Positions 5,593-10,522 of a stretch of DNA of 10,522 nt are shown here, in pieces (within the stretch, counting starts at the first letter, position 1; every line of letters starts with the position of its first letter). Where the stretch lies: assembly GCA_030689285.1 (NCBI GenBank), contig JAUYJM010000034.1:1-10522 (forward strand). Reading direction: 5' to 3'. The notes under the pieces are model-generated. The model worked only from the letters and a program-made list of their open reading frames with translations. It was not told where the DNA came from and did not search any database. Both the position numbers and the translations under genes were made by a program. The stretch comes from a bacterium (lineage in GTDB: Bacteria > Patescibacteriota > Minisyncoccia > Phycocordibacterales > GCA-002787175).

Positions 5593-5942
5593 TTCGTAGA
5601 GCAACGCGACCGACAAAATGACTCTCCGCGCCTGACGGCTGTGGAAATATGATTTACGATACGTTAAAAATGTAAAATGTAAATATCAAAAATCAAAATG
5701 ACAGTCAAAAATGAAAAAATTAGGAAACCGTGTTCCACATTTTACGACTTTACATTGTCATTTTGATTTTTGATATTTACACTTTTAATTATAGCCGGGA
5801 ACCATCACATCGTGACATTTGATTTCCGTAAAATGATTTCCACAAAACTCCCAGCCCTATCGTTCTTCCATCGCCTCGCTCTTGCTTTTACAAAACTGGT
5901 CGGGTAGGGTGGGGGAGTAAGAACTGTGGACGGTTACATTTG
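5593..5942. other. Intergenic region between the HisRS-like gene and rpsU
   Basis: No coding frame of note. It is dominated by the palindromic element at 5641-5843. The remaining flank (5844-5942) has a G-rich patch, GGGTAGGGTGGGGGAG (5902-5917), and no clear terminator for the HisRS-like gene, so the large stem-loop may serve as its transcript end. Confidence 0.5.
5641..5843. mobile_element. MITE-like palindromic element, about 203 bp, non-coding
   Basis: The outer arms are imperfect terminal inverted repeats: GTGGAAAT-N4-TTTACG (5641-5658) against CGTAAA-N3-ATTTCCAC (5827-5843). Inside is a perfect 26-bp inverted repeat (5678-5703 and 5756-5781), beginning TGTAAATATC and ending AAAATGACA, with a 52-base centre. 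The whole unit could fold into one long stem. There is no ORF and no obvious target-site duplication. Classification as a mobile element is inferred from architecture; it may be a static regulatory or termination structure. Confidence 0.5.
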
Positions 5943-7157
5943 TCATAATATCTGCCTTAAATATGGTATCAGTTTGTCCAAAAGAATCACGTTCTGCTCT
6001 CTTGTAGCCATATTTCTCACTATAACCGTTCCTTCCATCGCTTCCTTGTATCCCATAATTATCGTAAAAGGCACGTGAAGATTTTCCGCCGCCGCCATTT
6101 GAGAGGATATTTTATCTCTTGCAAATGCTTGGTAAAAAGGGATATTCGCTTGTCTTAAAGTCTCAATGAATCCAAGACTTTTAAGTTTCGCCTCAAATCC
6201 CAGGTGGGCAAAATAAAGCAGAGGTTTTTTAAAAGTGCTTATATGATGCGTGCTTCCTTCAGACTTGTCTCTGAGAGATATACTTACACTGGCGGAAGGC
6301 AAATCTTTTCTGATTCCGACTCGTCTGGCGATGGAGTCGTGCCGCATACCTACTGCCAAAGGACTGTCTCCTCCTTCAGGCAACTCATCCCCTCTGATTT
6401 CAAAAAGTATATGATTGCTTATTGCTCTGTTTCCGACAAGATTGTTGTCTATCTCGTAAGGCATTTCAAGCATCTCCATAAATTCCAAAACTTCCTTGAA
6501 GTGCTCTCTGCTGTTTTCAGACAAAAAATTCATTGATTTTGGAGCAGTTTCGCGAAGCGTTACGCAGGACTTGTTTGGGCAGCTAAAAAGAGAAAAAACA
6601 TCTTGCTTCAGCATATCTATGCATTCGGGGTGAAGATAAGAAAGTTTCTTTCTATAAAATTGGGACAATTCTCTCCCGAATCGCTGTAAAGAATCTCTAT
6701 CGCCGACGCTATTTATGTGAAGAACCAGATTTTTTCGGCCGTTTTCTTTAAGTATCTCGTATGCCACTTTTATAAGAATAGCTTCGGCGATCGGTTTTGC
6801 CGTTCCGATGACATCTAAAGACAGGCGGTTAAAACGTTTCTCAAAATAGTGTGTAAGGAGCGGAAGTTGCAACTTGTGAATGCCACAATCACAAACCGAC
6901 TTTATATGGACGGCTTTTTGAATAGGGGAGATATAGTTGGAATTACGGCTCTTGCTTAGATTCAACTGCTCAAATTCTTGTACGATGATAGGATTTTTCT
7001 TAATTGACGGGATTTTGCAAGGAATGAAACCGTAGTGAGTCGCGATTTTATGCGCTCCCGATGGGTCATACATTTTAAGGAAATCCTTATCCTCGTCTCG
7101 GGACGGCGGATACAAAAAGTGTTCGCATGTTTTTTGTATCTCTGGTTTTACTTTCAT
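5943..7157 (-). CDS. Histidyl-tRNA synthetase-like protein (HisS/HisZ-type class II fold), active-site motifs not recognisable
   Basis: 404 residues. The C-terminal third (about 311-404) resembles the HisRS anticodon-binding domain, with LYFAHLGFEAKLKSLGFIETLRQANIPF and a distal V-I-V-R-N-M-A-T-R-E-Q (378-388) close to the HisRS V-x-V-R-D-M-x-T-x-E-Q motif. The middle resembles the HisRS catalytic core: LDVIG (114-118), H-I-N-S-V-G-D (147-153), and L-V-G-N-R-A-I-S-N-H-I-L-F-E-I (240-254), which aligns with the HisA motif (L-V-R-G-L-D-Y-Y-T-G-T-V-F-E) but lacks its Arg and paired Tyr. A-V-G-M-R-H-D-S-I (268-276) aligns with A-G-G-R-Y-D-x-L. I find no motif 2 (Y-R-x-E-x-P-x-x-G-R). Cys pairs occur at 89/91 and 193/198. 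ATG at 7155-7157 and TGA at 5943-5945; no Shine-Dalgarno. It follows lepB by 47 bases. It may be a very divergent HisRS or a non-catalytic paralogue. Confidence 0.75.
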   Translation of the reverse strand: MKVKPEIQKTCEHFLYPPSRDEDKDFLKMYDPSGAHKIATHYGFIPCKIPSIKKNPIIVQEFEQLNLSKSRNSNYISPIQKAVHIKSVCDCGIHKLQLPLLTHYFEKRFNRLSLDVIGTAKPIAEAILIKVAYEILKENGRKNLVLHINSVGDRDSLQRFGRELSQFYRKKLSYLHPECIDMLKQDVFSLFSCPNKSCVTLRETAPKSMNFLSENSREHFKEVLEFMEMLEMPYEIDNNLVGNRAISNHILFEIRGDELPEGGDSPLAVGMRHDSIARRVGIRKDLPSASVSISLRDKSEGSTHHISTFKKPLLYFAHLGFEAKLKSLGFIETLRQANIPFYQAFARDKISSQMAAAENLHVPFTIIMGYKEAMEGTVIVRNMATREQNVILLDKLIPYLRQIL

Positions 7158-7204
7158 ATTTTTATTTTTTTGAAAAATGGAGTCATTTTGGATTTCCTTG
7201 CGAG

Positions 7205-7822
7205 CTAATTTTCCGTTACTTCCTGGCCGGGGAAAAAGTCAAGTCTTTGAGGCGGGAATAGCCGTACAAAAGGTTTGCCTACTATAAAGTCTTTTGATAA
7301 AGGCCCCCATATCCTTGAATCCAGACTTGCCGGCCGGTTGTCTCCCATAACGAAGTACTCGTCTTCTTTGAGTGTTAGCGTGAGTGTGCCTATTGGTACA
7401 ATATCGTATGTGACGTATCTTTCATCCAACAAAAAGCCCTTAGGGTTTTCCGAGTTTATTATGAATATGCCTTCAGGACCTATTTTAAGCGTTTCTCTCG
7501 GAAGGGCCACAATTCTTTTTATGAGGAATCTTTCTTTGTCTTCTGGATATTTAAACACGATTACTTCGCCGCGTTTCGGGTTTTCAAACCTGTAGCTTAT
7601 CTCGTCTATTATTAAGTACTCGCCGTTTTCAAACGTGGGTAGCATTGAAGAACCGCTTACTAAAAACGGTTTCGCAATAAACATTCTTATAGGCAAGACC
7701 ACTACCACTATGATGATAGTCAAACGTATAATTTCATTAAAAAAACTTCTTCTGCTCCCCTTGTTGTTTGGAGTCGCGTCTTTATTTAAAACTTCTGATG
7801 ATAATTCTTGCAAGTCGTCCAT
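7205..7822 (-). CDS. lepB: Signal peptidase I (S26 family)
   Basis: 205 residues. It removes signal peptides from exported proteins at the outer face of the cytoplasmic membrane. One N-terminal membrane helix at about 31-49 (IIRLTIIIVVVVLPIRMFI) anchors it. Box B is S-G-S-S-M-L-P-T (56-63), with catalytic Ser59. Box D is F-L-I-K-R-I-V (99-105), with general-base Lys102. Box E is G-D-N-R-P-A-S-L-D-S-R (160-170). All catalytic boxes are intact. Size and the single helix fit the short Gram-positive-like form. ATG at 7820-7822 and TAG at 7205-7207; GGAG lies too far upstream (more than 15 bases) to be a normal ribosome site. It is divergent from pth and followed 47 bases later by the HisRS-like gene, probably in the same transcript. 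Confidence 0.95.
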   Translation of the reverse strand: MDDLQELSSEVLNKDATPNNKGSRRSFFNEIIRLTIIIVVVVLPIRMFIAKPFLVSGSSMLPTFENGEYLIIDEISYRFENPKRGEVIVFKYPEDKERFLIKRIVALPRETLKIGPEGIFIINSENPKGFLLDERYVTYDIVPIGTLTLTLKEDEYFVMGDNRPASLDSRIWGPLSKDFIVGKPFVRLFPPQRLDFFPGQEVTEN

Positions 7823-7843
7823 AAAAGTAAAATTGTTTACTCC

Positions 7844-7873
7844 ATTTTATTACAACATTGCAGTTTGACGCAA
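7844..7873 (-). promoter_or_regulatory. Weak candidate lepB promoter
   Basis: Minus strand: TTGCGT (7873-7868), an 18-bp spacer, TAAAAT (7849-7844). The -35 is poor and the -10 matches 5 of 6. TAATAA (7852-7847) is an alternative -10. Confidence 0.25.
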
Positions 7874-7896
7874 TAGGTTGGAGTGTTTTACAGGTG

Positions 7897-7925
7897 TTTT
7901 GCATAAAAACGCGCGGTGGTATAAT
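7897..7925 (+). promoter_or_regulatory. pth promoter with consensus extended -10
   Basis: TGG-TATAAT (7917-7925) is a perfect -10 with a TGn extension. TTTTGC (7897-7902) lies 17 bp upstream as a weak -35. Predicted initiation near 7932 gives a leader of about 47 bases with no Shine-Dalgarno before the pth ATG. Confidence 0.65.
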
Positions 7926-7978
7926 AGTGTTTCAAAGATTTCTTGTTTTAAAAATCGGGAAATCGTCTAATCGCAATT

Positions 7979-8566
7979 ATGCTCTACATAATAGGTTTGG
8001 GAAATCCAGGCGAAGAATATAAAAACACCCGTCATAACGCGGGGTTTTTGGCCGTTGACGCTTTTGCCGAAAAAATCGGCGCGGATGAATGGAAGCAGGA
8101 CAAAAAAAAGAAGGCCGAAATCGTTTTTGGGGCGGTCGGCAAGAAAAAACTGGCTCTTGTAAAACCACAAACATTTATGAATCGTTCCGGTTCTTCAGTT
8201 TCGGCATTTGTGAAAGATAAAAAAGCGGCGGAGAAAATGGTTGTTGTTCATGACGACTTGGACATTCCACTCGGAAAATTTAAAATCTCTTTTGGCAAAA
8301 GTTCCGGAGGACATAGGGGAGTGGAGTCTGTGATAAAGGCAGTCAAGACAAAAAATTTCGTACGAGTTCGTATCGGTATTTCACCGACAGCGCCATCCGG
8401 AAAAATTAAAAAGCCGCCGCCCACGAAGGTGGTTGAGGAGTTTATTGTTAAAGACTTCAAACCAGCGGAAGCGGAAACATTCAAAAAAGCCGTAAAAAAA
8501 ATCTGCGAAGCTTTTGAAGTTATATCAACTGAAGGAAGGGAGAAGGCGATGAATAGATTTAATTGA
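7979..8566 (+). CDS. pth: Peptidyl-tRNA hydrolase
   Basis: 195 residues, normal for bacterial Pth, a cytoplasmic enzyme that frees tRNA from prematurely released peptidyl-tRNA. Motifs: G-L-G-N-P-G-E-E-Y-K-N-T-R-H-N-A-G (6-22), containing Asn9 and catalytic His19; M-N-R-S-G (67-71) with Asn68; V-V-H-D-D-L-D (89-95) with Asp92; S-G-G-H-R-G-V-E-S (109-117); and F-V-R-V-R-I-G-I (127-134). At the position of E. coli Asn114 (GGHNG), which contacts substrate, this protein has Arg113. A Lys/Pro-rich stretch (141-150) precedes the C-terminal lid helix. ATG at 7979; TGA at 8564-8566. It converges on rpsA at a shared terminator. Confidence 0.95.
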   Translation: MLYIIGLGNPGEEYKNTRHNAGFLAVDAFAEKIGADEWKQDKKKKAEIVFGAVGKKKLALVKPQTFMNRSGSSVSAFVKDKKAAEKMVVVHDDLDIPLGKFKISFGKSSGGHRGVESVIKAVKTKNFVRVRIGISPTAPSGKIKKPPPTKVVEEFIVKDFKPAEAETFKKAVKKICEAFEVISTEGREKAMNRFN

Positions 8567-8590
8567 AAGCGTGGCGTTCAAGGAGCTCTT

Positions 8591-8626
8591 AAAAAAGCCA
8601 CCCTAGTTTTTCTGGTGGCTTTTTTT
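8591..8626. terminator. Bidirectional intrinsic terminator between pth and rpsA
   Basis: AAAAAAGCCACC (8591-8602) pairs with GGTGGCTTTTTT (8614-8625) around an 11-base loop. The GC core is 6 bp, flanked by an A-run on one side and a T-run on the other, so it works for both converging genes. Confidence 0.9.
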
Positions 8627-8651
8627 GTAGGAATCCTTTTAGAGATAAATT

Positions 8652-9764
8652 CTAAGACTTCTGTCCGATGTAGGAGAGAGCCATTTTCTGTTCTTTCGGG
8701 TCAAAGAGGACGATTTTAAACTTGTAAGTTTTGCCGAGTTCAAGGATGGAGCGGAGCTTGTCTTCACTGCCAAATTCTGAAACATGCACCAATCCAGCTA
8801 TGCCTTCTTCTATCGCCGCCAGCGCGCCATGTTTGTTGTATTTTATGATAACACCCTGTACGTCGTCGTCCTTTTTATACTTCTTTACCGCTTCCACCCA
8901 AGGACTCGGTTTCAGAGCCTTTATAGAAAGGGAAACCTTTCCATCTTTTATATCAATAACTTTCACTTTTATTTTTTCACCGATTTTGTATAGGGCTTTA
9001 GGGTTTTCAACCAAAGCCCAATCAATTTCGGAAATATGCACTAAACCTTCAAGGCCCGTTTCCAGTTTTAGGAAAATACCAAAATCCACCATTCCGGTTA
9101 CTTCTCCGTCAATCTCGTCTCCCACGGCGTATTTGTCTATGATTTTTGCCTTGTCTTTATCCTCGGAAATTTTTTCTGAAAAAATCAACTTACTTTCTTT
9201 CGGTATTACGGAGATTATTGAAAGGGTGAGTTTTTGTCCGACCAGTTTTTTAAGTTCCTCCAAGATTTTGTCTTTGTCGCCATCGCTTACTCTCGGGTAA
9301 TGTTCCGTATTGAGCTGTGACGCAGGCAAAAATCCTTGGATGCCTTGCCACTCCACAATAAGACCTCCTTTGTTTGCCTCTTTTATCGGGAGCTCTAAAA
9401 CTTTTTTGTCTTTTATCGCCGCCTCGGCTTCGCTCCAAATCATCGCTTGTCTGGCTTCTCGCAAAGAAAGTTCTATGTAACCCTCTTCATTTTCAGTATC
9501 AACCACTTTGGCGGCAACTGTATCTCCAATACTCATCCTCTTTATGATGTCACGGGCGTTTAAGTATTCTTTGCCGTAAATAATTCCGGTTCCATAGGGA
9601 GGTAAATCTATGAACACTCTGGATTTGTCCATTCCCATCACCGCGCCTTCAACCAAATCTCCCACAATAGGAGGATTGGCTGATTCGCTCACGTATTTTA
9701 ACATCAACGCAGATTGCGGCGATTCATTTTCAGAGAAAAGACTGACTTCTTCCGTTTTTAACAT
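8652..9764 (-). CDS. rpsA: S1 RNA-binding domain protein, ribosomal protein bS1-like (four S1 domains)
   Basis: 370 residues, with four S1 (OB-fold) repeats at about 33-103, 119-198, 212-284 and 298-367, against six in E. coli bS1 (557 residues). Typical repeat endings are visible: G-x-I-x-L-S (95-100), G-F-L-P-A-S (144-149), G-x-x-G-L-V-H-I-S-E (237-246) and G-I-A-G-L-V-H-V-S-E (321-330). Repeats 3 and 4 are closest to consensus, and repeats 1 and 2 resemble the ribosome-binding end of bS1. The role is inferred: holding mRNA on the 30S subunit, of special weight here because nearby genes lack Shine-Dalgarno motifs. ATG at 9762-9764 with no Shine-Dalgarno. It could also be a non-ribosomal S1 protein, but length and position favour bS1. 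Confidence 0.88.
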   Translation of the reverse strand: MLKTEEVSLFSENESPQSALMLKYVSESANPPIVGDLVEGAVMGMDKSRVFIDLPPYGTGIIYGKEYLNARDIIKRMSIGDTVAAKVVDTENEEGYIELSLREARQAMIWSEAEAAIKDKKVLELPIKEANKGGLIVEWQGIQGFLPASQLNTEHYPRVSDGDKDKILEELKKLVGQKLTLSIISVIPKESKLIFSEKISEDKDKAKIIDKYAVGDEIDGEVTGMVDFGIFLKLETGLEGLVHISEIDWALVENPKALYKIGEKIKVKVIDIKDGKVSLSIKALKPSPWVEAVKKYKKDDDVQGVIIKYNKHGALAAIEEGIAGLVHVSEFGSEDKLRSILELGKTYKFKIVLFDPKEQKMALSYIGQKS

Positions 9765-9850
9765 AAAAATTTTACAATGTAATTAATTCTAATAATATCC
9801 GCCTTACGCTTATTAAAGCAATCCGCCAAGAAGCGGACAGGCAGAAGGAT

Positions 9851-9879
9851 ATAGTACACAAAACTTGATGATAAGTCAA
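9851..9879 (-). promoter_or_regulatory. Candidate rpsA promoter
   Basis: Minus strand: TTGACT (9879-9874), a 17-bp spacer, TACTAT (9856-9851). This predicts a leader of about 80 bases that includes TCCGC-TTCTTG-GCGGA and a second GCGGA, which can pair alternatively. A weaker set, TTGCTT (9821-9816), 18 bp, TATTAT (9797-9792), lies closer to the start. Confidence 0.5.
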
Positions 9880-9998
9880 AACAATTTTTACCGAAGCTAT
9901 GAAAATGTGCAAAGCGGGAGCTTACACATTGAAAAGTGTGGTGTAATTAGTGTAACTAAGATTCGAGCAAATCCTAATAAACCCTTTGTTTATGGAGT

Positions 9999-10031
9999 AA
10001 AAAACGGCTAAATTTAATTTAGCCGTTTTTT
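9999..10031. terminator. Perfect 15-bp bidirectional terminator with no assigned gene
   Basis: AAAAAACGGCTAAAT (9999-10013) pairs exactly with ATTTAGCCGTTTTTT (10017-10031) around TTA. It is the strongest hairpin-plus-T-run in the right half, yet no recognised gene ends here on either strand. It may end a small RNA, a leftover gene, or antisense transcription toward rpsA. Confidence 0.85.
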
Positions 10032-10121
10032 GATGCGAATAATAAGGATTTAGGCGTGTTTGGCTCGTATTCCTCCTTTCCTAAAGGTGGCTCCCTTGGG
10101 GGGATTTGCGTTAAAGGAGGT

Positions 10122-10187
10122 GGCACATTCTTATGTAACGGAGGATTTATAAATCCCTCCTGCATAAGAATGCAGTGCTCTCTTTAC
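10122..10187. repeat. Head-to-head repeat pair forming a long hairpin
   Basis: CATTCTTATG (10126-10135) pairs with CATAAGAATG (10163-10172), and GGAGGATTT (10140-10148) pairs with AAAT-C-CCTCC (10151-10160). The right half (10151-10187) is the 37-base unit repeated at 10374-10410. Confidence 0.8.
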
Positions 10188-10204
10188 TCCCACCCCTCAC
10201 CCTC

Positions 10205-10235
10205 GCCCCGTTAGAAACGAAGTTTCTAACGGGGC
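10205..10235. repeat. Perfect 14-bp palindromic hairpin
   Basis: GCCCCGTTAGAAAC (10205-10218) and GTTTCTAACGGGGC (10222-10235) are exact reverse complements with a 3-base loop (GAA). No T-run follows in either direction. Confidence 0.85.
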
Positions 10236-10373
10236 TCGCGGACTCGGGAGGTCAAAAGTATTTTTCTGGCTAGAAAAATCTTTCAACCCTGCCTCGCGCT
10301 GCCCGCGCTCCGGCCTTGCGGAAGCTCCAAGTGTTCGCTTCCTCACCCCTCTGGCAGGGGAGCATGGGAGAAT

Positions 10374-10410
10374 AAATCCCTCCTGCATAAGAATGCAGTG
10401 CTCCCTTTAC
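10374..10410. repeat. Second direct copy of the 37-base repeat
   Basis: Matches 10151-10187 at 36 of 37 positions (the one difference is T/C in GCTC-T/C-CTTTAC). The copies are 223 bases apart, and the inverted third copy is at 10122-10150. Too few and too widely spaced for CRISPR. Confidence 0.85.
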
Positions 10411-10447
10411 CAAAGGGAGAATTGGGAGGCAAACGCGTAAGTTCTAA

Positions 10448-10522
10448 TTATATCAAAGGAGAAGTATTCTCTCATTGAGAAATGATACCAAGAAGGTAAT
10501 TGTATCATCTGGCGAATGTTTT
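10448..10522 (+). CDS. Possible start of a plus-strand gene running off the right edge
   Basis: After a TAA at 10445-10447 the frame stays open to the end of the window. AAAGGAG (10455-10461), a good Shine-Dalgarno sequence, precedes TTG at 10475 by 13 bases and ATT at 10466 by 4. From TTG the residues are M-R-N-D-T-K-K-V-I-V-S-S-G-E-C-F. A lysine-valine beta-strand followed by a small-residue turn is gene-like, but 16 codons cannot be assigned. The spacing is long for the TTG, and ATT starts are rare. Confidence 0.3.

Larger units (their letters stand above)
10032..10447. other. Gene-free repeat-rich region
   Basis: No credible protein. It contains CCTCCTTT (10072-10079) against AAAGGAGG (10113-10120), the triple repeat family described separately, the 14-bp palindrome at 10205-10235, ATTTTTCT/AGAAAAAT (10260-10279, loop GGCT), and CTCCCTTT/AAAGGGAG (10401-10419, loop ACC). 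A 63-residue minus-strand frame here is low-complexity and cut through by these palindromes. Confidence 0.6.

Noticed and set aside
5554..5616. N-terminal extension of bS21 by 21 residues
   Set aside because: It overlaps a good promoter and is hydrophobic, unlike bS21; MAINVEV is the normal family start.
1989..8566. Recoding of UGA as Gly (as in Gracilibacteria and SR1)
   Set aside because: pth and the HisRS-like gene end at TGA at family-typical positions, and reading through adds no homologous sequence.
9899..9946. 15-codon plus-strand ORF before the orphan terminator
   Set aside because: No ribosome site or clear promoter; a frame of this length is expected by chance.
10197..10388. 63-residue minus-strand frame
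   Set aside because: Low-complexity Arg/Gly/Pro-rich translation of DNA dominated by perfect palindromes and direct repeats; no start signal.
10151..10410. CRISPR array
   Set aside because: Only two direct copies 223 bases apart plus an inverted one, with no regular spacers and no cas genes.

Overview
The window looks like a chromosomal segment of a Candidate Phyla Radiation bacterium, most likely Parcubacteria. This is an inference from sequence style: a bS21 of 83 residues, a short YbeY, an FtsA with a non-canonical second phosphate motif, an FtsZ with an altered tubulin signature, a HisRS-like protein without HisRS active-site motifs, almost no Shine-Dalgarno sequences, and palindrome-rich intergenic DNA. 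Genes end in TAA, TAG and TGA, so UGA appears to be an ordinary stop.

Layout, left to right. Bases 1-229 hold the 3' end of a C39-like cysteine peptidase gene (+). A tRNA-Val(GAC) follows at 240-312, then about 300 bases of nested inverted repeats. A long minus-strand block follows, read right to left: lepB (signal peptidase I) and a HisRS-like gene; a 203-bp MITE-like palindromic element; rpsU-ybeY overlapping by one base (TAATG); ftsA; ftsZ behind its own promoter and a terminator-like leader hairpin; trxB; and a four-helix membrane protein. Right of lepB lies the divergent plus-strand gene pth. It converges on rpsA (four S1 domains, minus strand) at a shared bidirectional terminator. The last 750 bases have no confident gene. 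They hold the rpsA promoter, a perfect 15-bp terminator hairpin with no gene assigned to it, a dense repeat cluster, and possibly the first codons of a plus-strand gene at the right edge.

The genes are core functions: Z-ring formation and its membrane anchor (ftsZ, ftsA), ribosome and translation upkeep (rpsU, ybeY, pth, rpsA, tRNA-Val, HisRS-like), protein export (lepB) and thiol redox (trxB). I see no defence system, CRISPR array, prophage or biosynthetic cluster. The novelty lies in altered key residues of conserved proteins (FtsZ, FtsA, Pth, HisRS-like), near-leaderless or SD-less starts, a possible attenuator in front of ftsZ, and several undescribed repeat elements.
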